Shown here one piece after another: positions 9,537 through 18,031 of a stretch of DNA of 38,360 bases. The translations under genes and the position numbers were made by a program. Source of the DNA: Nemertoderma westbladi (lineage: Eukaryota > Xenacoelomorpha > Nemertodermatida > Nemertodermatidae); assembly GCA_032718475.1 (NCBI GenBank), contig JAUCBJ010000237.1, forward strand, positions 1 to 38,360. The letters run 5' to 3'. The stretch's first letter is position 1, and every line of letters starts with the position of its first letter. The notes beneath the pieces were generated by a model. It was not told the DNA's origin and made no database searches. It saw only the letters and a list, made by a program, of their open reading frames with translations.

Positions 9537-11530
9537 AATGATACTTTGCAGATCTGTTCCCGACCATAGACTGTGTGTTTGGGAGGACACTGATCAATCT
9601 GCAGTTCTCCAGTCTGCCGCTAGGGGGCGAAATATCCGAAACTGAAAACATCTCCCATTTCGTTATTATTAAAGCCTTTTAGCTGATACATGGCAGAGGT
9701 CTTCTACACCATAGGCTGTGTGTTTGGGGAGGATGCTGACCAATCTGCAATTCCCCAGTCTGCCGCTAGGGGGAGAAATATCTAAAAGTGAAAACCTTCT
9801 CCCATTTCTTTGTTTATAATGCTTTTTTGCTGATACTTGGCAGAGGTCTACTACACCATACATCGTGTTTGGGGAGGAGCTAGAATCAGTCTGCATTTCT
9901 CCAGTCTACCGCTAGGGGGGCAAATGTCTGAAAGTGAAAACCTTATCCCATTTCGTTATTAATAATGCTTTTAGGCTGACACTTGGCAGATGTGTATTAC
10001 ACCATATGGTGTGTGTCTGTGGAGGACGCCCAACTACCTGCAGTTCTCCATTCGGCCGCTAGGGGGCGAAATATCTGAAAGTGAAATCCTTATCCCATTT
10101 CGTTGTTTATAATGCTTTTAGGCTGATACTTGGCAGAGGTCTACTACACCATAGACTGCGTGTTTGTGGAGAACTCTGACCAATCTGCAATTCCTCTGTC
10201 TGCCACTAGGGGGCCAAATGTCTGAAAGTGAAAACCTTATCCCATTTCGTTATTAGTAATGCTTTTAGGCTGACACTGGGCAGATGTGTATTACACCATA
10301 TGGTGTGTGTCTGTGGAGGACGCCCAACTACCTGCAGTTCTCCATTCGGCCACTAAGGGGCGAAATATCTGAAAGTGAAAACCTTATCCCATTTCGTTGT
10401 TTATAATTCTTATAGGCTGGTACTTGGCAGAGGTCTACTGCACCATAGGCTGCGTGTTTGTGGAGAACTCTGACCAATCTGCAATTCCTCTGTCTGCCAC
10501 TAGGGGGCCAAATGTCTGAAAGTGAAAACCTTATACCATTTCGTTATTAATAATGCTTTTACGATGACACTTGGCAGATGTGTATTACACCATAGGCTGT
10601 GTGTCTGAAGAGGACGCCGAACAACCTGCAGTTCACTATTCGGCCGCTAGGGGGCGAAATGTCTGAACGTGAAAACCTTATCCCATTTTGATGTTTATAA
10701 TGTTTTTAGGCTGATACTTGTCAGAGGTTTACTACATCAAAGACTGCGTGTTTGTGGAGAACTAAGACCAATCTGCAATAGCTCTGTCTGTCGCTAGGGA
10801 GCGCAATGTCTGAAAGTGAAAACCTTTATGCATTTCATTGTTTATAATGCTTTTTTGCTGATACTTGGCAGAGGTCTACTACACCATAGACTGTGTGTTT
10901 GGGGAGAAGCTAGAACCAGTCTGCATTTATCCAGTCTGCCGCTTGGGGGCCAAATGTCTGAAAGTGAAAACCTTATCCCAATTCGTTATTAATATGATTT
11001 CAGGCTGACACTTGCCAGATGTGTAGTACACCATAGGGTGTGTGTCTAGGTAAGACGCCGAACAAACTGCAGTTTTCCATTCAGCCGCTAAGGGGCGAAA
11101 TGTCTGAAAGTGAAAACCTTATCCCGTTTCGTTGTTTCTAATGCTTTTAGGCTGATACTTGTCAGAGGTCTACTACACCATAGACTGCGTGTTTGTGGAA
11201 AACTCTGACCAATCTGCAATTTCTCAGTCTGCCGCTAGAGGGTGAAATGTCTCAAGTGAAATTCTTCTCCCATTTCGTTGTTTCTAATGCTTTTTTGCTT
11301 ATACTTGGGAAAGGCATGATGACCATAGGCTGTTTGTATGGGGAGGACGCTAACCAGTCTGCGAATTTCCAGTCTACTGTTAGGGTGCGAAAAATCTGAA
11401 TCTGAAAAGTAAAAACATTCTCACATTTATTTATTAAAAATGCTTTTACGATGATAATTGTCAGAGGTCTACTGTACTACATCATAAGGCTGCATCTATG
11501 CGAAGGACGTTGACCAGTGTAGGTATCTGA
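9537..11530 (+). repeat. 147-bp tandem repeat array, about 13.5 copies, dimeric higher order
   Basis: The anchor GCTGATACTTGGCAGA-like segment recurs at about 9537, 9682, 9829, 9974, 10122, 10269, 10415, 10562, 10709, 10857, 11003, 11150, 11296 and 11449, so the spacing is 145-148 bp. Monomers fall into two types, one with CAGAGGTCTACTACACC and one with CAGATGTGTATTACACC. They alternate strictly from 9829 to 10709, giving a roughly 294-bp dimer, and alternation then breaks at 10857. Each monomer contains a variant of CCGCTAGGGGGCGAAAT. Copies are moderately diverged, most strongly at the right end. Confidence 0.92.
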
Positions 11531-11639
11531 AAGGTAAAACAGCATCAGTCCTTTTGTTTGAGAGAACACTCTCAATCATATGAAGTTTTGTTAAGTTAAT
11601 TAATTAATTAATGTTTGGAATGGTGAATAGGCTTGTGAA

Positions 11640-11677
11640 CTAGAAAGCCGTGGCCCGAAGGGCCACTGGCTTTCTAG
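11640..11677 (+). other. 3'-terminal hairpin and CTAG end of the Helitron-like element
   Basis: CTAGAAAGCC-GTGGCCC-GAA-GGGCCAC-TGGCTTTCTAG forms a stem of about 17 bp with a GAA loop and a one-base bulge. The element ends with CTAG at 11674-11677, followed by TATATATA. In Helitrons such a hairpin is thought to act as the rolling-circle termination signal. Confidence 0.65.
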
Positions 11678-12505
11678 TATATATATATTTATTATATAGA
11701 TCACCCCTACCATATCAATATGATCACAATACATAATGTATTGATTAAATTATATTATAATAATAATCAATTGCGGTATTTCTATAGACTATTACAGATA
11801 TAATCCTCAGGCAGTTGTACCCATGCATGTAAACCCTTCCTTATCTAAACGTTAACTAGTCCTAATCACTCCACGTATTCATATATTGCGTTTACACCTC
11901 AAACTCCATCATATCTTAGGCCGTTACAGGCGTTACAGGCCGTTACACTCCCACTTTCCTGAAACCACATGCAATCATATCATGCTTTATTGGTTTCTCG
12001 TATCCTACATTAATGCATTTCTTCCCTGATATCCATCGTAGATGATATACTTCTAACATGTCACAGTTGGTCGCACACTGCTTACTTACCTCACCTGGTG
12101 TTGTGTTGTTTGTCAGAACAGTAGATCAATGTAACAAAGTTATCAAGGTTATATGTTTCGGTAAAGTAGAAAAGGGGTTAAGATCGAAAACTACATACTG
12201 TATTATTGCGAAGATTTTAAGACGATTTGTGTCAAAAAATCCTATTTTCATTTCATAATTTCATCATATCTGAAATTTTATGGAGATTTCAGTCAAACAG
12301 ACAAACACAGAGATAATCGCACCGACAGACATACATACAGATATAAAAATGGTAATGGAAATGAAATCTCCGACAAGGAAACCATCAGGTTATCGAGAGT
12401 AAAAAAGGTGTATTAAAAGCCATTTACTTGCACTTGAACTGTTGTAACCCATGCACTGCAATATTGTCCATAAAGTAATTCTAAATAAAATGCTCACGCA
12501 AAATG
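11678..12505. other. non-coding stretch
   Basis: AT-rich DNA without a supported gene. A small direct repeat GGCCGTTACAGGCGTTACA occurs near 11930-11955. Confidence 0.55.
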
Positions 12506-12735
12506 CAATATTTTTACCTCGATATTTTTCAACACTCGATATTTTCAACAGTCAATATTTTTACTCTCAATATTTTGACTCTCGATATTTTTACTCTCGA
12601 TATTTTTCAACACTCGATATTTTTACTCTCGATATTTTTCAACACTCGATATTTTCAACACTCAATATTTTTACTCTCGTTATTTTTACTCTCGTTATTT
12701 TTCTCTCGATATTTTTCAAGTCTCGGTATTATTCA
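12506..12735 (+). repeat. AT-rich minisatellite (CTCGATATTTTT units)
   Basis: About 13-14 imperfect units of the form ACTCTCGATATTTTT or CAACACTCGATATTTTT, 13-17 bp each. The open frames across it merely translate the repeat and are not counted as genes. Confidence 0.85.
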
Positions 12736-12935
12736 CCATTAGCAACCACAATGATAATAAATAGGTGATAATTTTAGTTAAGTTCAGTTCCACCAACAGT
12801 GGTACCAGTCCACAACCAAACATCAGCATAATCACTGGCTTTCCCTAGGTCGATCCCTCCTCTGAGAACAAAATCTCCCCACCAACAAACAAACATGACG
12901 GCTGATCATAGCAGTTCAGCAGGACAGAAGGTTAC

Positions 12936-13993
12936 GTCGCATTTCGGCAACTGTCACGTTTAGGCAACTCAAATTCGCGTTTCGGCAACTGAACAATTAC
13001 GTTTCACAAACTGCTATAGTTGTGATTCGGCAACTCCTAGTTCCATTTCGGCGAACTGAAGTTGCGTTTCGGCAACTAGGTCACAAACCCTCGTATGTAA
13101 TGTAACTGTGACTACAGTACATTCATTATGTAAGTAAATGATAAATGATGACAAGTTTAAGTTAGTTTTATTGACGGCAGAGTTGATAATTGGTCATTTA
13201 TATGTGTACATTGCCGGTTTGCACATATGGCAGTGATAAAATATGATTTTGTGGTCTGATTGATAAATGTGGAACCGTGGAAATCAGGAACTGATCCTGA
13301 GATATGTCGGATTCTAAATAAAATAACTCTATCTACTGAGTCCAACGCGAGTTGAAAAACCAAAATTGAAAAGGGGAATAGATAAACAGTACTGTATGAA
13401 TTAATATCAGATTGAATTATAATATCAGGTTGAATTAATAGACTTATAATTTATCGAATAATATGTAGATAATATATGGAATTAATAGCATCAGTTTCTA
13501 TATAACTCGAAGTAGTGTTGGAGTAGGCGTGGGTAAAATAATGTAGAATCAAAATGAATAATGGGAAACGTAATGAGGCAAAGGTAATAAATAATACTGA
13601 TTTGCTCTGTCCTCTGTTGATACAATGCGATGGTGACGTTGAGATTCCACCTATGTATCTCTCTCTATACTGTAGACTCTATACAGTATCCAGTTGTCCT
13701 TTGTTTACGAGTTGGTGCCGAAACCCATCTATCAGTTTGCCTAAGCGCATCCTGTTAACAGTTGCCGAAATGTAACTATGAGTTGCCGAAATGCAACTAT
13801 GAGTTGCCGAAATGAAACTATGAGTTGCCGAAATGCATCACTCAGTTGCCGAAACGCAACTTTGTTACCATGTTGCCGAAACGCGACGCATCACTCAGTT
13901 GCCGAAACGCAACTTTGTTACCATGTTGCCGAAACGCGACTATGAGTTGCCAAAACGCGGCTCTAACGATACTATAAGTTGCCAAAACGCGAC
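12936..13993. repeat. element with inverted minisatellite arms (AGTTGCCGAAACGCAACT units)
   Basis: The left arm (12936-13077) has six or seven units of GTTTCGGCAACT type. The right arm (13760-13993) has about ten units of the reverse complement, AGTTGCCGAAAYGCAACT spaced by about 22 bp. The outermost ends mirror each other: GTCGCATTTCGGCAACT at the left against AGTTGCCAAAACGCGAC at the right. Each unit is itself a small hairpin (AGTTGC and GCAACT). The 680-bp core between the arms has no recognisable gene. Arms built of short tandem units resemble foldback-type transposons; I see no clear target-site duplication. Confidence 0.7.
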
Positions 13994-14316
13994 AACACCA
14001 GACAGACCAGTCGGATGTTGTGCAGTGCCGCTTGGCGGTTTAGCGAGTTCAACGTATTGGTGGCGCCTTTCTGAAGAATGGCGTCGTAATCGGTTGCGGA
14101 TAAAGCATCATTAAGAGAGAGGATCACAGACTCTTCCCAGGATCACCCGTTCACCTGTTCACCCGATCACCCCATGGAGAATATCACCTATCCCTATAAG
14201 ACAAATACTGTGGTTCTTATTGAATGCGAGTAGTCGGGCAGACAAAATCAAAGAGAGAGAGAGTTCCTGATGGCAGCACTGTATGAGACTTGAGTTTCCC
14301 CAAATCAGCGATTCGG
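13994..14316. other. non-coding stretch
   Basis: No gene seen; contains a short GATCACC-rich segment (14120-14175) and a small GA run near 14253-14262. Confidence 0.5.
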
Positions 14317-14890
14317 TCACAGAGATACGTTGATTAGGTCAAAAACTTCGTCAGGAGATATTTCCATCCCTGGACTTCCATACCCCGAAGGACCAGTCGC
14401 GTTTCCCCGCATCTTAAGCAGACTGGACAGGATGAGACGTCCATTCACGCGCCCGAATACAACGCTTTGAAACTTAGGAGTTCCCTCGAAATCTATTACG
14501 AGGATCGAATCGTCAGCGGGATTAGCTGCTGGATGTACATCGCGCACCACCTTCAAGTTCCCATCTTTGTCGATGAGAGTGTCATCCATCTTTAAGGGTT
14601 TCCCACGGTTTAAATCACTGAGACACCTTGTTGCAGCTGAAACGTCCCCAGTCTACATATGTCGTATGGAAGCTTTTTGCAAAGCAACATTCTGTGATTT
14701 CTCCATATAAACGTTGTTTAGGGGGGTGCGAATGTATTGCCCTGACTCCAACTAAAAATGCATTGAAGTCAGACCGTTTCCAACTTTGTAGACGGTGTTG
14801 TAGAACCTTCCTATGAGTTGCTGTTGTAGAGGAGTGGCTGGGTTTCTGCAGCAACAGAGCAAGAGCAGCAAACAAAGCAGTAAGGTTGTA
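14317..14890 (-). pseudogene. fragment of an RT-encoding retroelement ORF (pre-RT region), frameshifted
   Basis: Two minus-strand open segments join end to end in different frames. The upstream one (up to 14890) has ALALLLQKPS, HRLQSWKRSDF and VGVRAIHS. The downstream one (14317-14660) has VSAATRCLSDLNRGKPLK, then KVVRDVHPA, QSVVFGRVNG and NATGPSG. This order (LLLQKP, a CL.RRL.LW block, AA.R.LSD, VRD..HP, AGPSG) matches from memory the region just before the RT domain in a family of retroelement proteins common in invertebrates. The RT catalytic core itself is not present. The frame changes around 14640-14690, and an in-frame stop follows CNKVSQ. I cannot name the clade; it is a decayed, truncated copy. 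Confidence 0.55.
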
Positions 14891-15819
14891 AGACACTGCT
14901 TGTGGTTACAAGCTCGACGAGGTACGATAAACCCTACGAAATCTCGTCCCCGGCCCCATTGCCTCCTGTGGAACGAGGAATAAGACATGATATTGTCTAC
15001 CATGTCGCCCATGTCGGTAGAAGCCTTCAGTTGCTCTATGGGAATCTGAATAATCGCCCATTGAACCATTGACCCCGTAACTGAGGAACCCATTGACACC
15101 TAGTCTGAGGGAACAGTTGACCCAGTGACTGGAAGACCCGCTGGGTGACCTAACCAATCCTCCAATTCCCCACGAACTCGCCTTAAAATGTCATTTGCTC
15201 GCACTCTTGCCTCCCTCGGAGATAACTCGCCCACTAACTGAACCGGAGTGGCAAGATTTCTCTAAGAATTATAGGACACTGATAAGTCATTGCAACCACA
15301 ACAGAGCTTTGACTTCGATGCCAATCTTTATGGATTTAATTGGAAATACAGTGTTGCAAAGATTACGTTAATTGGCGCCAGGCAGTCTATTGCCTAGGCA
15401 CACAGTGCAGTAGCGCAGTGCAGGAGTCGCAGGTGAAATCCACTAAACCTTACTGGGGTGAAGGTACAGGTAATTAGGATTAATAGTGCTATTGAATATG
15501 TAATATTACTGTAGTAGAACTTTACTAATAGTGTATTGAAAATTATACAATATATTATTAATAAAAAGTACCTTCCCGCGTTAAATTTTAATGCGATTTT
15601 AATGAACTATTATTTATTCAGTTCTTGTTGGGAGATCTATGTGAACGACCACCTAAATTTGTATAAAATTTTGGATAATAATTTAACAATCGCATTTATT
15701 GCATTTTTTTTGTTCTATACTACAAAATAGACATGTTGAACATGTAATTATTACACTTCTTCTGCATTTTTGAACGAATTTACAAGTATGCGAGGTGGGG
15801 TTCAAGTCTCCCACCCTAG
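14891..15819. other. non-coding or unrecognised stretch
   Basis: Minus-strand frames at 14906-15157 may be a further decayed upstream part of the retroelement ORF, but I recognise no motif. From about 15480 the DNA is AT-rich and featureless. Confidence 0.45.
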
Positions 15820-15855
15820 GTGTCAAGTCTCCCCCCATTGAGGGAGACTTGACAC
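15820..15855. repeat. 14-bp perfect stem hairpin (GTGTCAAGTCTCCC)
   Basis: GTGTCAAGTCTCCC at 15820-15833 pairs perfectly with GGGAGACTTGACAC at 15842-15855 around an 8-base loop, and a T run follows. The segment GGGGTTCAAGTCTCCC also occurs directly before it (15797) and again at 16014-16029, so three related copies lie within 230 bp. Confidence 0.8.
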
Positions 15856-16261
15856 TTTTTCGAAAATACGAATAACTGGTTTAATTAAAAAAGTTTAAGA
15901 ATTGAAATTCTCAAACTCTCACATAATGATAGCAATCATAAATGTAATGTGAAAAAGTTAAAACGGCATTGAAAAATTTATTTATCTGTTCTTTAGAGCG
16001 ATTGTAACTTTTGGGGTTCAAGTCTCCCTCACTCACCCTACTCGTATTGGTAAGAATAATATGTTTCTGCAAAATGAATGTTACATTATCAATTATTGGA
16101 ATGGAGCAGGTTACAGTGGCAAGTTAACCAAACCAAATCAATAAACTAAAATCAATAGAACAGATTAGTTTTATTTTTTACGGTAATCATCTGTTATTTG
16201 CGCCGACTCGCCACTCAGATGGAAGTATTATGCATTGCGTCGAATGTCAGGGGAGAGTGGC
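15856..16261. other. non-coding stretch upstream of the hammerhead
   Basis: No gene seen. It probably includes the body of whatever repeat carries the ribozyme; the segment near 16184-16260 has a weak relative at 4482-4520. Confidence 0.45.
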
Positions 16262-16323
16262 TGAACCTGTTAGCGCTACTGAAGAGGCCTGATAGGCCGA
16301 AACGTACGTATAGCGCTGGTTCA
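16262..16323 (+). ncRNA. type I hammerhead ribozyme with minimal stem III
   Basis: All invariant core parts are present in the canonical order. Stem I 5' strand: TGAACC at 16262-16267, a TGTT bulge, then AGCGCTA at 16272-16278. Core CTGAAGA lies at 16279-16285. Stem II is GGCC/GGCC around a TGATA loop (16286-16298). GAAA follows at 16299-16302. Stem III is a tiny CG-TA-CG (16303-16308). The cleavage site U-A is at 16309-16310. Stem I 3' strand TAGCGCTGGTTCA (16311-16323) pairs with the 5' strand on both sides of the bulge. Self-cleavage would occur after 16310. ACGTACGT is self-complementary, so two RNAs can share an extended stem III, as described for minimal-stem-III hammerheads of animal retroelements. 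An internal bulge in stem I facing a stem II loop is the usual arrangement for fast natural hammerheads. Confidence 0.85.
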
Positions 16324-16463
16324 ATCACCAGTGACGCGCTTGCTCATTTCTGAACGACTTATTATAATATAATTTGTTTTGTAATGCCGACCCTCTCTTT
16401 CCCTAATCACTATGGGTAAAATGTTCTAGAACTAAGCAATTTGATGATCTATTGAACTCCTAC

Positions 16464-16575
16464 CTACTGTCAAGGACTTCTAGAACATAGTATATATTCT
16501 ATAGAATATTAATATATTCCATAGATATTATATTCCATAGAATATATACTATGTTCTAGAAGTCCTTGCTACTGT
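16464..16575. repeat. 98-bp palindromic MITE with 7-bp target-site duplication
   Basis: CAAGGACTTCTAGAACATAG onward at 16471 is mirrored by the segment ending at 16568. The outer 32 bp are a perfect inverted repeat and the inner AT-rich bases are near-palindromic. CTACTGT flanks it on both sides (16464-16470 and 16569-16575), which is a plausible target-site duplication. It has no coding capacity, so it would be a non-autonomous foldback element. Confidence 0.75.
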
Positions 16576-16930
16576 ATGAAACGGAGCTGTGAAAAAGATT
16601 ATCATTATGAGCAGTAACAATGCTCTAAATAGTTGAATATGTTACTGATGTAAAAATTGATGTAAAAATAAGCTCAGAATAAAATATTATATATTATTAG
16701 TATAATAATGCAGGTGATATTTATTATTTGACAAAATACATTAAATACATGGTTACATAAATAAAATAAACAAAATTAATAAATCATATAATAATAACTA
16801 AACATGCAATATAGCTATGTAATTATAAAGTATAAAATATGTATAGTATAAAAATCATAATCAATTACTATTATCCCAGTTTTATATCATTTTCACCTTC
16901 TTTATTCAACTTTATTAAATTTATTCAAAA
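16576..16930. other. very AT-rich non-coding stretch
   Basis: No gene or RNA seen; dominated by A/T runs. Confidence 0.6.
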
Positions 16931-17177
16931 GGCGGGGTAGCTCAGTTGGTTGAGCGCCGGGCCTGCAATCTATTGGTTCTAGGTTCAGCCCCGCCAGGGT
17001 CCACTCAGCCTTTCATCCACTTGGGTCGATAAAATGAGTACCAGTTAAATAACTGGGAGCAAATCATGGGATAGGAGTAGCGCCCACCCCTACCCTCGGG
17101 TAGCAGCTATCGAAAGAGGAGCCTTCGGGTCGCCTCCGGCTTCGGCCGACTGTTTGCTTTTTTTTTTTTTTTTTTTT
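16931..17177 (+). mobile_element. tRNA-derived SINE with Ceph-like central domain
   Basis: The head begins GGCGGGGTAGCTCAGTTGG, a Pol III A-box with a D-arm (GCTC/GAGC), and its 7-bp acceptor strand is matched by CCCCGCC 58 bp downstream. A degenerate B-box-like GGTTCTAGGTTCAGCC follows. The body contains CAGCCTTTCATCCACTTGGG then TCGATAAAATGAGTACCAGT, closely resembling the conserved central domain of cephalopod SINEs and its relatives in other invertebrates. The 3' end is a long T run (about 17159-17177). TTTATTCAA occurs on both sides (16920-16928 and 17175-17183) as a likely target-site duplication. It is not a functional tRNA: the anticodon and T arms do not fold properly. Confidence 0.85.
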
Positions 17178-17449
17178 ATTCAATATTCTATTGTTAACGA
17201 TAACATGATTATTAAGATGCAATTGATAGATAATATGACATTATTGGAGAATATCCCATAAACATTTACCAGCTTTAACCCTATTAGTACCGGGATATAA
17301 AATGTTGTACAAATACCGGGAGGGGATCATATTGACCCCCCCCCTCCCCCTCTAAAATCTAAAAATTTCAACGAAAACGTCAGATTTTTGTCTGTACGTA
17401 GATCTCACTAGTCTGAATCCGACCGAAAAAAAAATTTCGAAAATATGTA

Positions 17450-17830
17450 CTGGGCGAGTGTGAATACTGGGCGAGTGTGAATTTAATTTTTGTTTTTACG
17501 AACAATATCGTTCGTAAATATATTTACGATTAATCTTAACATGATACGATTAATCGTAAAGTTATATTCACACTCGCCCTGGGCGAGTGTGAATAAAACT
17601 AACGATTAATCGCCATCGTACGATCAATTCTCATTTGTACTATTTTTACGATTAATCGTTGCAAAGATTATTCGTATGTTTGATGTGAATAAAATCGCAC
17701 GTTGTCAAGATTTATCGTAGAAATTTGACGATTAATCGTGAAATAGATTAATCGTATTGCTATTGTGAATCGAACGTATCTTCACTAAGATTAATCGTAA
17801 ATAATTTACGATCAATCGTAGGTTGAAATT
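17450..17830. repeat. cluster of palindromic motifs (GGGCGAGTGTGAAT and ACGATTAATCGT)
   Basis: CTGGGCGAGTGTGAAT occurs at 17450, 17467 and 17579. Its inverse ATTCACACTCGCCC lies at 17566-17579, making a perfect 14+1+14 palindrome at 17566-17594 and a TIR-like pair at 17468-17579. From 17525 to 17820 the 12-bp palindrome ACGATTAATCGT and close variants recur about eight times on both strands. No gene is present; short frames on the minus strand only translate the repeats. Confidence 0.75.
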
Positions 17831-18031
17831 ACGCCGTGTCCGTGACAACAACACTACCGTTAATATTCTTGAGCATATTATTGTTAAACGTGTAATTATG
17901 TTAATTAATCTGGACACCCCCCAGTCGGGGTAAATGGTAAAAACCTAAGTACTGTAATTATATATTAAATTGCACGGAATCTAAAATTTTATAAATTATT
18001 AAAATATTAATATATGGTCTAAAATAATTAG

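Larger units (their letters stand above)
9254..11677 (+). mobile_element. Helitron-like non-autonomous element with internal tandem repeats
   Basis: The left end starts TCTATATATATAAA directly after an A. The right end is a strong hairpin (GTGGCCCGAAGGGCCAC) followed seven bases later by CTAG and then a T. 5'-TC, a 3' hairpin close to CTRR, and insertion between A and T are the hallmarks of Helitrons. The interior has no Rep/helicase gene. It carries a TGTC microsatellite near the left end and a 2-kb array of 147-bp repeats. Central tandem repeats of about this size are known in non-autonomous Helitrons/Helentrons of invertebrates (for example the bivalve pearl-type elements). The terminal signatures are short, so the assignment is good but not certain. 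Confidence 0.65.

Noticed and set aside
10600-10650. CTGAAGAGGACGCCGAAC as a second hammerhead
   Set aside because: GAAC replaces GAAA and no stem II forms; it is a variant of the 147-bp monomer.
12451-12768. Overlapping plus-strand open frames of 105 and 79 codons
   Set aside because: They are translations of the CTCGATATTTTT minisatellite.
13760-13993. Hammerhead or CRISPR-like array from repeated CCGAAACGC units
   Set aside because: There is no CTGANGA strand, and spacers are very short and repetitive. It is an inverted minisatellite in a eukaryotic context.
16931-16996. Functional tRNA gene
   Set aside because: The D arm and acceptor strands look right, but the anticodon and T arms do not fold and the sequence continues into a SINE body.
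17276-17345. TTAACCCTATTAGTACCGGG as a piggyBac-like terminus
   Set aside because: The start resembles a TTAA plus CCC end, but no matching inverted end with GGGTTAA was found downstream.
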